Shown here piece after piece: positions 7,737-15,761 of a DNA stretch of 64,000 nucleotides. The stretch's first letter is position 1. Every line of letters begins with the position of its first letter. This DNA is from an uncultured Halobacteriovorax sp. GTDB lineage: Bacteria; Bdellovibrionota; Bacteriovoracia; Bacteriovoracales; Bacteriovoracaceae. The translations under genes and the position numbers were made by a program. The notes below the pieces were generated by a model that searched no databases, was not told where the DNA came from, and saw only the letters and a list, made by a program, of their open reading frames with translations. The stretch lies in NCBI GenBank assembly GCA_913061265.1, contig CAJXVS010000002.1, forward strand, positions 62,001 through 126,000, given 5' to 3'.

Positions 7737-9308
7737 TTGGGCACTGAGCAAAATTCAACAAAAAAAGTTTTAGGCTCTTCGGCCAAGATGGCAGCAGCTA
7801 CTTTTGCTAGTCGGATTCTTGGCTTAGTGCGTGAGCAGGTCATGGCAGCTACTTTTGGCGCTAGTGGTATCACAGATGCTTTTGCTATCGCTTATCGTGT
7901 TCCTAATATGCTTAGAGATCTCTTTGCTGAAGGGGCTTTCTCATCAGCCTTTGTCCCCATCTTTACTGAGGCTAAGCTCACCGACCCCTTAGCAGCAAGA
8001 CGATTATTATGGTCTCTCTTTATTTTGCTGGGAGGCATCACTCTCTTGCTCTCTGTTGGGATCTTTGTTTTTGCAGAACCACTTGTTCACTTCTTTACAG
8101 ATACCAAGTTCACTGAAGATCTAGAAAGGCTTGAGATTACTATTAATTTAGTAAGAATCATGTCTCCCTTCTTGGTCTTTATATCTTTGGCCGCTTTATT
8201 TATGGGCGCACTTAATTCCTTGAAGATCTTCTTTGTTCCCTCCCTTGCTCCGGCCTTTTTTAATATGGTGATGATCGCTTCGATCATTATCCTGCCTGAG
8301 GTTTTAGAAGGAAGGGGAATCCATCCTGTTTATTGTTTAGGCTTTGGTGTACTAGTGGGAGGCTTTATTCAAATGATCATTCAGCTTCCGATGATCTTTA
8401 AACAAGCCTATGGTCCTCTTGGACCTGTTTCATTATTTAATGAATACACTTCGAGGATTATAAATAGAGTTGGCATTGGAACTATTGGAATTGCGGGAAC
8501 TCAGATCAATGTTCTTATCAATACCATTCTCGCCACTGGAACTATGGTTGGGGCCGTCTCATGGCTAACTTATGGGTTTAGGCTTTTTCAATTTCCCGTT
8601 GGTATCCTTTCTGTTTCAATTGCAGGATCTAACTTGGTTCATTTTAGTGATGCTTGGAAATCTAATGATGAAGAAAAGGCTAAGGGTTATTTAGCCACGA
8701 GTTACTTTCTTTCTTTTCTCGTGATCTCGCCGGCCTTTGCTCTTTTGTATGCCATGGCAGAGCCGACAGTCTTCTTAGTCTTTCAAAGAGGGGCTTTTGA
8801 CGCCCATGATACTTATATGACCACCGAGGCCCTTCGCTATTATTTATACGGTCTTCCTTTTTATGGTCTTTATAAGATCTTTGCTCCGACTTTCTTTACG
8901 TTAGATCGGCCTAAGATCCCAGTATTTATCTCTCTTGGATCTATCATCTTTAATATTGTCTTTTGCGTCAGCCTAGTTCCTCTTTATGGATTTAAGATCT
9001 TGGCTCTCGGAACTAGTGTTTCCATGTTTCTCAATTCAACGGCCCAGTCTGTTTTTCTCAGAAAGTACTTAGATTTGAAGGGAAGCTTCTTTTTTAATAT
9101 AAGAATTGGAAAAACAATCCTTGGGGGAGCGTTGTGTTATTTAGTTGCCGCCTTCCTCGTCTCTCGTCTGCCCTTGATGGAGGGGAACTTCGTTCAAAAT
9201 GTTTTTTACTTTTGTGTGACTGGTCTTAGTGGAGCCCTGACTTATTTAATTTCCATGGGAGTCATGGGTGAGTTGACGCCACTTAAAAGACTTTTAAAAC
9301 GCGGTTAG
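7737..9308 (+). CDS. murJ: Lipid II flippase MurJ
   Basis: This 523-residue polytopic membrane protein of the MOP superfamily is predicted to move lipid II across the inner membrane for peptidoglycan synthesis. The N-terminus is diagnostic: SRILGLVREQVMAATFG, then TDAFAIAYRVPNMLRDLFAEGAFSSAFVPIF. These carry the arginines needed for flipping. About 14 membrane helices are visible. The start is TTG 7737, with AAGGGAAG (7722-7729) seven bases upstream; no in-frame ATG has a comparable site. The gene appears monocistronic and divergent from hppA. Confidence 0.93.
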   Translation: MGTEQNSTKKVLGSSAKMAAATFASRILGLVREQVMAATFGASGITDAFAIAYRVPNMLRDLFAEGAFSSAFVPIFTEAKLTDPLAARRLLWSLFILLGGITLLLSVGIFVFAEPLVHFFTDTKFTEDLERLEITINLVRIMSPFLVFISLAALFMGALNSLKIFFVPSLAPAFFNMVMIASIIILPEVLEGRGIHPVYCLGFGVLVGGFIQMIIQLPMIFKQAYGPLGPVSLFNEYTSRIINRVGIGTIGIAGTQINVLINTILATGTMVGAVSWLTYGFRLFQFPVGILSVSIAGSNLVHFSDAWKSNDEEKAKGYLATSYFLSFLVISPAFALLYAMAEPTVFLVFQRGAFDAHDTYMTTEALRYYLYGLPFYGLYKIFAPTFFTLDRPKIPVFISLGSIIFNIVFCVSLVPLYGFKILALGTSVSMFLNSTAQSVFLRKYLDLKGSFFFNIRIGKTILGGALCYLVAAFLVSRLPLMEGNFVQNVFYFCVTGLSGALTYLISMGVMGELTPLKRLLKRG

Positions 9309-9364
9309 TCTTTAATAAACCTTCAAAGAAATTAAGAAGTTGCTTGTGGTATCCCCGAGTTTTG

Positions 9365-9419
9365 AGGTAAACTACAATTGGATTTTAATATGCGCCTCGC
9401 ATTGAATAGGGGTTTACCT
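9365..9419 (+). promoter_or_regulatory. Inverted repeat spanning the leader of the 9421 gene
   Basis: AGGTAAAC at 9365-9372 is the exact reverse complement of GTTTACCT at 9412-9419. The right arm ends one base before the ATG and overlaps the spacer behind the AGGGG ribosome site. It could fold over the start site or bind a dimeric regulator. Confidence 0.3.
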
Positions 9420-9420
9420 A

Positions 9421-9876
9421 ATGAAAACGGATTTTGAAACACTCAAAGCCCTCGCAACTTATACTATCGATCATCTCAAAGAAAAGGGAATGATCGAGTT
9501 TGAAATATCAACACGTGAAGCTGTGATTGATTCTATGGCAACTGAATTTGGAGTTAGTTTCGCAACTGACGAAGATATTCGTGATCAAGCTATAGAAGAA
9601 GTTGAAGATAAGATGGGGGTTGATAACCTTCCTGACGATGTCACTGAATCAGAAATGTTTAACCATGCTAGAAAAGAGATCATTAAATCTTTTAGTGGTG
9701 AAAATATTGGTGGCCTTTATTTAGTTGAATCACTTCATCAGATTGCTCACAGAATGACTAAGTACTTACTTGATTCTGAGCATATTGAAGATGTTTTTGG
9801 TACTGACGAAGAATTAGTTACTTTTCTTGTTTCAGTTATCAGATCTTTCAATCCTAAGAGAGAGCACAGAGATTAG
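9421..9876 (+). CDS. Conserved small acidic protein, possibly DUF507-like
   Basis: The 151-residue cytosolic protein is mostly helical and very acidic. The N-terminal half (ATYTIDHLKEKGMIEFEISTREAVIDSMATEF) resembles DUF507 proteins, which carry a helix, the phrase KGLIEF and then acidic helices. The match is judged by eye only. The second half contains a possible histidine-rich helix (SLHQIAHRM). AGGGG lies eight bases before ATG. There is no obvious partner gene: murJ upstream ends 112 bases away, and the next gene is convergent across a structured spacer. Confidence 0.5.
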   Translation: MKTDFETLKALATYTIDHLKEKGMIEFEISTREAVIDSMATEFGVSFATDEDIRDQAIEEVEDKMGVDNLPDDVTESEMFNHARKEIIKSFSGENIGGLYLVESLHQIAHRMTKYLLDSEHIEDVFGTDEELVTFLVSVIRSFNPKREHRD

Positions 9877-9882
9877 CGGCCT

Positions 9883-9980
9883 GCAGTCAAAACAGTCCTG
9901 TGGGCTGTTTTGATGCCGAGCCGTCGTAAAGGCTCAAGGAAGCGTTAGCGCCCGTAGAGACACGCGGAGTATCTACGCAA
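9883..9980. repeat. Structured GC-rich intergenic element (candidate palindromic repeat or small RNA)
   Basis: About 100 bases between convergent genes form a row of hairpins. A perfect 9-base stem TCAAAACAG/CTGTTTTGA pairs 9887-9895 with 9905-9913. Next is GAGCC/GGCTC (9918-9922 and 9931-9935). Last is CGTAGA/TCTACG (9953-9958 and 9972-9977). The stretch is visibly richer in G and C than its surroundings and has no terminator-style T-run after the strong first stem. No second copy is seen in the window. It may be a REP-like repeat family member or a non-coding RNA. Confidence 0.45.
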
Positions 9981-10027
9981 AAAATCAAGACCGATTTAAA
10001 AAGAACACAAGCAAAGTATTTTACTTA

Positions 10028-10594
10028 CTAAACAACAACCCCAAACTTCAAAATAGCCTCTTCAAAAAACGGCCCCTCAATCCCACCATTAAGAACACCA
10101 CTACGACTTGAACAAAAGATACATTCACCAGTTTTTACAAAGCGATAAAGAATTCCATCAAAATAAACTCGTTCGACTTCGTCCTCTGTTGCCGTTCCTT
10201 CGATGCGGACAATCTCAATTAAGTTTTCTTTAACATAAGGATTATCTTTAAAGTCAGTAGGGTTGTAGATAACACCTGAGTCTCTATCGAAGATGAGGTT
10301 TAACTCGACGATCTTTTCTTTAAAGAGTTGTTCAATAGGAGTTCCTGTCTCATCTACAAAATAATAAAACTTAGCAATCCAATCATAACGGGTGTCTTTT
10401 CTTTCAAAACTAGCATAGTCAGTTTCCGAGTGTGTTTGAGTCCACCATTTTGGAATCAAAAAGCTCAGACTATTAAAATTAAAAGTCACCGCCGTCTTTA
10501 AATAGTCATTTTTTTCATTCTTGATGGTGTACATCGTATAGAGACCCAAAAAAAGAAGTCCTATAATGACGAGCCATTCTGTTAGTTCACCCAT
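10028..10594 (-). CDS. Hypothetical membrane-anchored protein
   Basis: The family is not recognised. The 188-residue protein has one N-terminal membrane helix (about residues 6-24, WLVIIGLLFLGLYTMYTI) followed by a soluble domain. That domain is rich in aromatic residues and strands (FNFNSLSFLIPKWW, DWIAKFYYFVDE). A CIFCSS motif occurs near residue 158. The domain probably lies outside the inner membrane. No strong ribosome site precedes ATG 10594. The stop is convergent with the 9421 gene across the structured element. Confidence 0.5.
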   Translation of the reverse strand: MGELTEWLVIIGLLFLGLYTMYTIKNEKNDYLKTAVTFNFNSLSFLIPKWWTQTHSETDYASFERKDTRYDWIAKFYYFVDETGTPIEQLFKEKIVELNLIFDRDSGVIYNPTDFKDNPYVKENLIEIVRIEGTATEDEVERVYFDGILYRFVKTGECIFCSSRSGVLNGGIEGPFFEEAILKFGVVV

Positions 10595-10696
10595 GTGAAA
10601 AGTATAGTGGAGGGCCGCTCTTTTTGCATTACTCTTGATTAATTGACTTTTTTTCCTCGTAAATTCAGTAATTTACGTAGTTTATCCAATTCTTAT

Positions 10697-10724
10697 TAAA
10701 GTTTGTTCGAAAATATGCCGAAAT
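10697..10724 (+). promoter_or_regulatory. Sigma-28 (FliA)-like promoter before the glycine-rich gene
   Basis: TAAAGTTT at 10697-10704 matches the flagellar-sigma -35 consensus exactly. After 12 bases (consensus 11), GCCGAAAT at 10717-10724 matches the -10 consensus GCCGATAA at six of eight positions. It lies about 70 bases before ATG 10795. fliA itself is in this window (32299). Confidence 0.5.
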
Positions 10725-10794
10725 AACGAATGATATAGAACCTGCAACGCATAGGTAGTGAAATAAGTCGTTGTTAGTAGATTGGAGAGCAGTC

Positions 10795-12603
10795 ATGAAT
10801 TATATGAACTGGTTAAGGAATTCAAAGATAGTTGTTTTAAATGCTATCTTCCTTTTAGCAGCCTTACACTCGCAAAGCGCCCAAGCGGAACGCTTCGATG
10901 ATTGTAGCGGCATTAATCAGAATAGATACCCAACGGAATACCGTGCATGTTTACGAGCAGAGATTGCTGGTGGCGGAGCAGGTGGAGGCGGTGTCGATTG
11001 TATTGATTGTTTATTCCAAGAAGAGAAAGGAACTGACTGGGGGGATATCGTAGCCGGTATCGCTGGACCATTAGCTTTTTTCGGATCTGCTTATGTTGGT
11101 GCTAGATACCAGTATAAAGGACAGAAGGCTTGGGCCGGAGCTTACGAGCGCGGACAAACGGAGTGTACTACCCGCTTCAATAGTTATTTAGATTATTCAA
11201 TTACTCGTGGAGGAAATCCTATTCTTCCAGAGCAGGCCCAAGGGCTAAATGATACATGTAATGGCGGAGGCCTAGGTGGCGGAGGCGGCGGAGGATTTGC
11301 TGGTTTCGGTGGTCAGGTTGGAAATGGATTTGGTGGATTTGGTAATCCTTATGGGAGTGCTGGATATTCAGGTGGATTCATGGGCGGAATGCAAGGTCCT
11401 TATATGGGCGGCGGCGGCGGTTATGGCGGCGGTTTTGGTATCGGTGGCGGTACTGGCTTAGGATATGGCGGCGGAATGTACGGACCAGGTTTTGGTGGCG
11501 GCATGGGCGGCGGTATCGGCGGCGGAATTAACATTGGAATTGGAACTCCTGGCTTTGGTGGCGGTTTTGGCTATCCAGGTGGTGGAGGTTTTGGCGGAAA
11601 CATGGGCGGCGGATTTGGTTACCCAGGTGGAGGCTTTGGCGGCGGCATGGGTGGATACCCAGGTGGCGGCATGGGCGGTGGATTTGGTTACCCAGGAATG
11701 GGCGGCGGAATTGGCGGCGGAATCAATATAGGCTTACCTAGCATTGGAATTGGCGGAGGCTTCGGAGGTTATCCTTACGGAGGCGGTGGTTTCGGTGGAG
11801 GTGGTTACCCAGGCGGTTACGGAATGGGTGGCGGCATTAATATGGGCGGTGGATTTGGTTACCCAGGAATGGGCGGCGGAATTGGCGGTGGTATTAATAT
11901 CGGCGGCGGCATGGGTGGTTACCCCGGCGGTGGCTTTGGCGGCGGCATGGGTGGATACCCAGGTGGCGGTTTTGGCGGTGGAATGGGTTATCCAGGCGGA
12001 GGCTTTGGCGGTGGAATTAACATCGGTGGCGGTCTTGGTGGTCCAGGAATGATTAATGGTGGAATTGGAATAGGTGCTGGTGGAGGCTTCGGTGGTCCAG
12101 GCGGCGGTTATTTTGGAAATACAGGTGGATATCCTTATCCAGGTTACCCAGGTGGTGGCGGTGGCTTTAACGGCGGCGGTGGCTTCAATGGCGGCGGTGG
12201 ATTTAACGGCGGCGGCGGCTTCAATGGCGGCGGCGGTTATAACGGTGGTTACCCAGGTTACCCAGGTGGCGGAATCGGTGGTTACCCAGGTGGTGGTCAA
12301 GGTGGATTTGGCGGAGGCTATAATCAGTCAGGTCAAATTGCAGCTCAAAGGTATCAAGGTCAAATGCAAGCAGGTCAAGCACAGCAATCAGCTATCTATG
12401 ATAGTTATGGAAGAGCAGGTGCTAATTACCAAGCAGGAATGCAAGGTCAAGCTGGTGGAGCCTTCGGTGGCGGAGCTGGTTACGGTGGCTACGGTTACGG
12501 GCAAGGCGGACAGAGTCCTTATGGTTACGGCGGCGCTAATTACGGAGCTGGCAATCTAGGATTACATTTCTCAGTCGGCGGTTATGGCGGCTTTGGTTAC
12601 TAA
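10795..12603 (+). CDS. Very large glycine-rich secreted protein
   Basis: The 602-residue product starts at ATG 10795, with GGAGAG five bases upstream. It has a signal peptide ending near HSQSAQA. An N-terminal segment of about 150 residues holds six or more cysteines (DDCSG, RACLRA, CIDC, TECTT, DTCNG) and a short hydrophobic stretch (GIAGPLAFFGSAYVGARY). The remaining 430 residues are glycine-dominated and built from imperfect repeats such as GGGFGYPGGG, GGMGGYPGGG and GGGINIG. After a Gln/Ala-rich patch near residues 510-555 it returns to Gly/Tyr. Such composition suits a disordered or fibrous cell-surface or extracellular polymer. No known adhesin or silk-like family can be assigned. A perfect terminator follows. 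Confidence 0.8.
   Translation: MNYMNWLRNSKIVVLNAIFLLAALHSQSAQAERFDDCSGINQNRYPTEYRACLRAEIAGGGAGGGGVDCIDCLFQEEKGTDWGDIVAGIAGPLAFFGSAYVGARYQYKGQKAWAGAYERGQTECTTRFNSYLDYSITRGGNPILPEQAQGLNDTCNGGGLGGGGGGGFAGFGGQVGNGFGGFGNPYGSAGYSGGFMGGMQGPYMGGGGGYGGGFGIGGGTGLGYGGGMYGPGFGGGMGGGIGGGINIGIGTPGFGGGFGYPGGGGFGGNMGGGFGYPGGGFGGGMGGYPGGGMGGGFGYPGMGGGIGGGINIGLPSIGIGGGFGGYPYGGGGFGGGGYPGGYGMGGGINMGGGFGYPGMGGGIGGGINIGGGMGGYPGGGFGGGMGGYPGGGFGGGMGYPGGGFGGGINIGGGLGGPGMINGGIGIGAGGGFGGPGGGYFGNTGGYPYPGYPGGGGGFNGGGGFNGGGGFNGGGGFNGGGGYNGGYPGYPGGGIGGYPGGGQGGFGGGYNQSGQIAAQRYQGQMQAGQAQQSAIYDSYGRAGANYQAGMQGQAGGAFGGGAGYGGYGYGQGGQSPYGYGGANYGAGNLGLHFSVGGYGGFGY
11270..12330 (+). repeat. Degenerate GGN-rich tandem repeats inside the glycine-rich gene
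   Basis: The DNA is made of short variants of GGTGGCGGA-type units encoding Gly-Gly-X. Recurrent blocks encode GFGYPG, GGMGGYPGG and four consecutive GGGGFN units (about 12150-12240). The third base varies often between repeats, which argues for old, selected repeats rather than a recent copy expansion. Confidence 0.7.
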
Positions 12604-12633
12604 TTAAACAAAAACAAAAAGAAGATCTAAGTG

Positions 12634-12664
12634 AAGGCCCTGTTTATCAGGGCCTTTTTTTTTG
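12634..12664 (+). terminator. Terminator of the glycine-rich gene
   Basis: The perfect 9-base stem AAGGCCCTG/CAGGGCCTT (12634-12642 and 12648-12656) is followed by a long T-run. Confidence 0.92.
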
Positions 12665-12676
12665 TTAAGCTGACTT

Positions 12677-14509
12677 ATGAGTAAATCAGGTCCCATTCAA
12701 GAAAAGCTTTTAGATAAGGCCAAGACCCTTCCAAGAAAGCCTGGTTGCTATCTTATGAAGCGAAAGAATGGGCAGGTTATCTATGTGGGGAAGGCCAAAG
12801 ATCTTAAGGCCAGGGTGACAACCTACTTTACCCAATCCACAAAGGCTCCGAAAACAGAGATCTTAGTTTCTCATATAAAAGAGTTTGAGTTTCTCTTAAC
12901 GGAAACAGAAGCAGAAGCTCTTGTCTTAGAGAATAACTTAATTAAGAAATATTCTCCTAAGTATAATGTCCTGATGAAGGATGATAAATCCTATCCCTAC
13001 GTTGTGATCAATCATAAAGAAGAATTTCCTAGACTCGAATACAAAAGACGGGTTGTTAGAAAGAAAGGGACTGAGGTCTTTGGCCCCTTTGTTTGGGGAT
13101 CTAACATCTCTGAAGTTCTTAGGATCATGACTAAGTCCTTTCAGTTGCGTGATTGTAATCTTAGAGAGTTTAAGAGCCGGAAAGAGCCCTGTCTTCTTTA
13201 TCAGATTAAGCAATGTAGCGCTCCTTGTGTGGGTAAGCGTAACCTAGAAGATTACCAAGGAGATCTTAGCGATGCTCTTAATCTTTTTAGGGGAAAGGGG
13301 ACTAAGAGTTTAAGGATTCTTAAAAGCCGAATGAATAAGGCCGCTGAGAAAGAAGAGTTCGAGTACGCCGCACAGATTAGAGACTATATTACAATCTTAG
13401 AAGAGTTTCTCGATTTCTCAAAACAAAAGAACGTAGAGCTCAATAGCCCTGATGCCAATATTGATATACTTGCCTTTCACCCTGGTAAAATTGAAATCGA
13501 CATGGCCATCTATATGATTAGAAATGGTATTCTCTTAGGGCATAAAGATTTTCATTTTCCAACTGTAGAATGCCATGATGAATTAGAAGAAGAGCTGATT
13601 GGTTTTTTCTTTCAATACTACTCAAATTCCCATGATAGCTTTCCCGATAATATAATCACTCCTTTTGAGCCTAGTAATAATAAACTCTTTGAAGAGGCGT
13701 TAGAGGGAATCTTTAAAGCTAAGGTGCAAGCACCAGGGAAGAAGTATGAAGGGCTTGCTAAATTGGCCAATGACCAAGCTGTTGAACATCAAAGGGTTCG
13801 AACAACAAATCAAGATAGTATCTATAACGGACTTAATAAATTAAAAGACTTATTAAGCCTCAAAGAAAGACCAGTGCTTCTTGAATGTTATGACGTCGCG
13901 ATCTTTCAAGGAAGTTCTCCAACGGCATCACAGATTGTTTTTCGTGATGGAAAAGCCGTCAAGAAAGATTATCGCCACTATAACTTAAAAGAATTACCTG
14001 AAGGAAATAACGATTTTGCCATGATGAAAGAAGTGCTCTCAAGGCGAATGGATAATGGGAACCTTCCCGATATCTTCATCGTTGATGGGGGAAAGGGACA
14101 AGTTTCCATGTTTCAAGAAGTCTTAAAGGACTTTGAATCCACTATTCCCGTTGTAGGAATTGCTAAAGCAAAGACAGCTAAGGGAACGGAGGAGCGGCTT
14201 ATCATTCCAGGAAGGGCTAATCCTTATATTTTAACTAAGAATCCACCTCTCATGAGAATCATTGTTTCTATGAGAGACGAAGCGCATAGGTTTTCGAGAA
14301 TCCTTCATCATAAAGGTGAAAAGAAAAAGACCTTGAATACTTGGTTTGATGGGCTTCCGGGGATTGGTCCTAAGACAAGGGCAAAACTCTTAATCAAATT
14401 AGATAAGTCGAAGGATGAGTTAAGAGAGTTATCTCTTCTAGAGCTCCAAAGCTATTTCGAGGTTTCTGAAAAAGTAGCGAAAGTACTCTACAAAGAATTA
14501 AAAAACTAG
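12677..14509 (+). CDS. uvrC: Excinuclease ABC subunit C
   Basis: The 610-residue protein makes both DNA cuts in UvrABC nucleotide excision repair. The GIY-YIG nuclease domain is at about residues 15-95 (KPGCYLMKRKNGQVIYVGKAKDLKARV). The UVR UvrB-contact helix pair is near 218-235 (EEFEYAAQIRDYI). The RNase H-like second nuclease domain spans about 395-545 and includes VDGGKGQ. C-terminal helix-hairpin-helix motifs (GLPGIGPKTRAKLL) end the chain. The length is normal. ATG 12677 lies just after a terminator and has no strong ribosome site. Confidence 0.97.
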   Translation: MSKSGPIQEKLLDKAKTLPRKPGCYLMKRKNGQVIYVGKAKDLKARVTTYFTQSTKAPKTEILVSHIKEFEFLLTETEAEALVLENNLIKKYSPKYNVLMKDDKSYPYVVINHKEEFPRLEYKRRVVRKKGTEVFGPFVWGSNISEVLRIMTKSFQLRDCNLREFKSRKEPCLLYQIKQCSAPCVGKRNLEDYQGDLSDALNLFRGKGTKSLRILKSRMNKAAEKEEFEYAAQIRDYITILEEFLDFSKQKNVELNSPDANIDILAFHPGKIEIDMAIYMIRNGILLGHKDFHFPTVECHDELEEELIGFFFQYYSNSHDSFPDNIITPFEPSNNKLFEEALEGIFKAKVQAPGKKYEGLAKLANDQAVEHQRVRTTNQDSIYNGLNKLKDLLSLKERPVLLECYDVAIFQGSSPTASQIVFRDGKAVKKDYRHYNLKELPEGNNDFAMMKEVLSRRMDNGNLPDIFIVDGGKGQVSMFQEVLKDFESTIPVVGIAKAKTAKGTEERLIIPGRANPYILTKNPPLMRIIVSMRDEAHRFSRILHHKGEKKKTLNTWFDGLPGIGPKTRAKLLIKLDKSKDELRELSLLELQSYFEVSEKVAKVLYKELKN

Positions 14510-14520
14510 GACGTCATGTC

Positions 14521-14733
14521 CTAATTTATAATATGAATTGATTTCTTATTTCCAGCTCCGCATTCGGGACATCTGGCTGACTCTTGAACAATTAAATTCT
14601 TATAGTCTGAGAGGTGTGAGTGAACAAGCTTGCTTCCACAAGTTGGGCAATCATCAATAATCTTTTTTACTTGAGCGATGTCTCCGAAGTATTCTTCAAA
14701 GTGTTCGAATTTGTAGTCAGAATCTGCAGGCAT
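14521..14733 (-). CDS. Small zinc-ribbon protein
   Basis: The 70-residue protein has two CxxC knuckles, CPTCG at about 29 and CPECG at about 56, which should bind one zinc ion. The acidic, aromatic N-terminus (YKFEHFEEYFGDI) could bind a partner. GGGGGG lies just before ATG 14733. It is convergent with uvrC, with 11 bases between the stops. Function is unknown. Confidence 0.6.
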   Translation of the reverse strand: MPADSDYKFEHFEEYFGDIAQVKKIIDDCPTCGSKLVHSHLSDYKNLIVQESARCPECGAGNKKSIHIIN

Positions 14734-14876
14734 TTTGACCCCCCTTTGGGTGTATCAACAGTTAGTTGCTAATACCTTATTCGGGTTATTTAGGATGCTC
14801 TTTACAAGAGTCCCTAATAATGGGACTGTTGGGACAAAATTACCGTGGGTTAAACTTGCCTTTTTGTGGAAGAGAT

Positions 14877-15665
14877 ATGGACTGGGAAGATACTTTTAGA
14901 AGACAGAGAAAAGAATCTGAAAGCGTTTATACGCTCCGTGGTCTCGATGATATCGAATATGGTAATGCAGCTCTAGAGCCCGCAACAGAGGCTCTCAAGG
15001 CCCCCATAGAACCCCCTAAAAATGAAGAAATTAAAGACCAAGCGGAAACCTCGGTTTCTACTGAAAAAGAGAAAGTGCTCTCTGGCCTTAAAGATTTAGC
15101 TGAAGATCAGCTTAAAGAAACTGGCGGTCCCTTTAAGTTTCCTGGGGGCGAAGTTAAAGTTGTTGAAAACGACCCAGACCTATCAGAAGTCATTGATCTT
15201 GAAGTTCAAAAAGATTCAAAGAAATTACAAGTTCTCTTTGTTTATAATTATTCCGCCGACGCCCTTCTTCTTCCTGAAGGAGAGCGTGCAAATGCTCCAA
15301 GCGAACAGCTGCTTGATCGTATGATCTCGGCTATGAAGATGGAGAGTGATAATTTTGAAAAACTAGTTGTTGAATCTGGAGAGAGAGAAGTCTTCTTAAA
15401 GCATTTAGCCTCTAGAGAAGTTGAAGTGGTGGTTCCTATGGGAGCTATTGCCACTAACCTAGTACTTGGTAAGCAAGAGCGCATAAGCATGGTTCACGGT
15501 AAGTTCTTTGATAAAGAGTTAACTTATAAAAATGATCAGGTAAGGCAATTCAAGATTGTCCCCGTCTTTAATCCTGAAATGATTTTAATCAATCCGAGTA
15601 TGAAGCGTTCAACATGGACGGACCTACAAAAGATTATGGATCACCTAGGGATCATTCCTAAATAA
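14877..15665 (+). CDS. Uracil-DNA-glycosylase-superfamily-like protein
   Basis: The 262-residue protein has a low-complexity acidic N-terminus (to about residue 115). Its C-terminal domain resembles family 4 uracil-DNA glycosylases: LLPEGERANAPS, VVPMGAIATNLVLG, a short HGKFF turn, VPVFNPEMILINPSMKR and a closing WTDLQKIM helix. The usual GEAPG active-site loop and the four iron-sulfur cysteines are not visible, so catalysis is doubtful. ATG 14877 (GGAAGAG upstream) is chosen over earlier TTG 14766 and ATG 14820 starts, which lack ribosome sites. It might bind DNA ends or be an inactive relative; the fold call is by pattern only. Confidence 0.55.
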   Translation: MDWEDTFRRQRKESESVYTLRGLDDIEYGNAALEPATEALKAPIEPPKNEEIKDQAETSVSTEKEKVLSGLKDLAEDQLKETGGPFKFPGGEVKVVENDPDLSEVIDLEVQKDSKKLQVLFVYNYSADALLLPEGERANAPSEQLLDRMISAMKMESDNFEKLVVESGEREVFLKHLASREVEVVVPMGAIATNLVLGKQERISMVHGKFFDKELTYKNDQVRQFKIVPVFNPEMILINPSMKRSTWTDLQKIMDHLGIIPK

Positions 15666-15761
15666 AGAGTGCGAAATAGGCTCTCTTGTATGTATTCTTA
15701 TAGTAGTTTAAAATTTTATCAGTCTTATTAAGAGACTAAATCTACACTGACAGGACGGTTA

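Noticed and set aside
11734-12300. 188-codon minus-strand frame inside the glycine-rich gene, rich in Thr and Ala
   Set aside because: It is the complement of GGN repeats, so a long open frame is expected by composition. It has no ribosome site, no normal start context and no protein-like variety.
11465-12559. Plus-strand alternative frames in the glycine-rich gene (about 88, 102 and 161 codons)
   Set aside because: They are shadow frames of the repeats, low complexity in Ala/Val, and in conflict with the signal-peptide gene.
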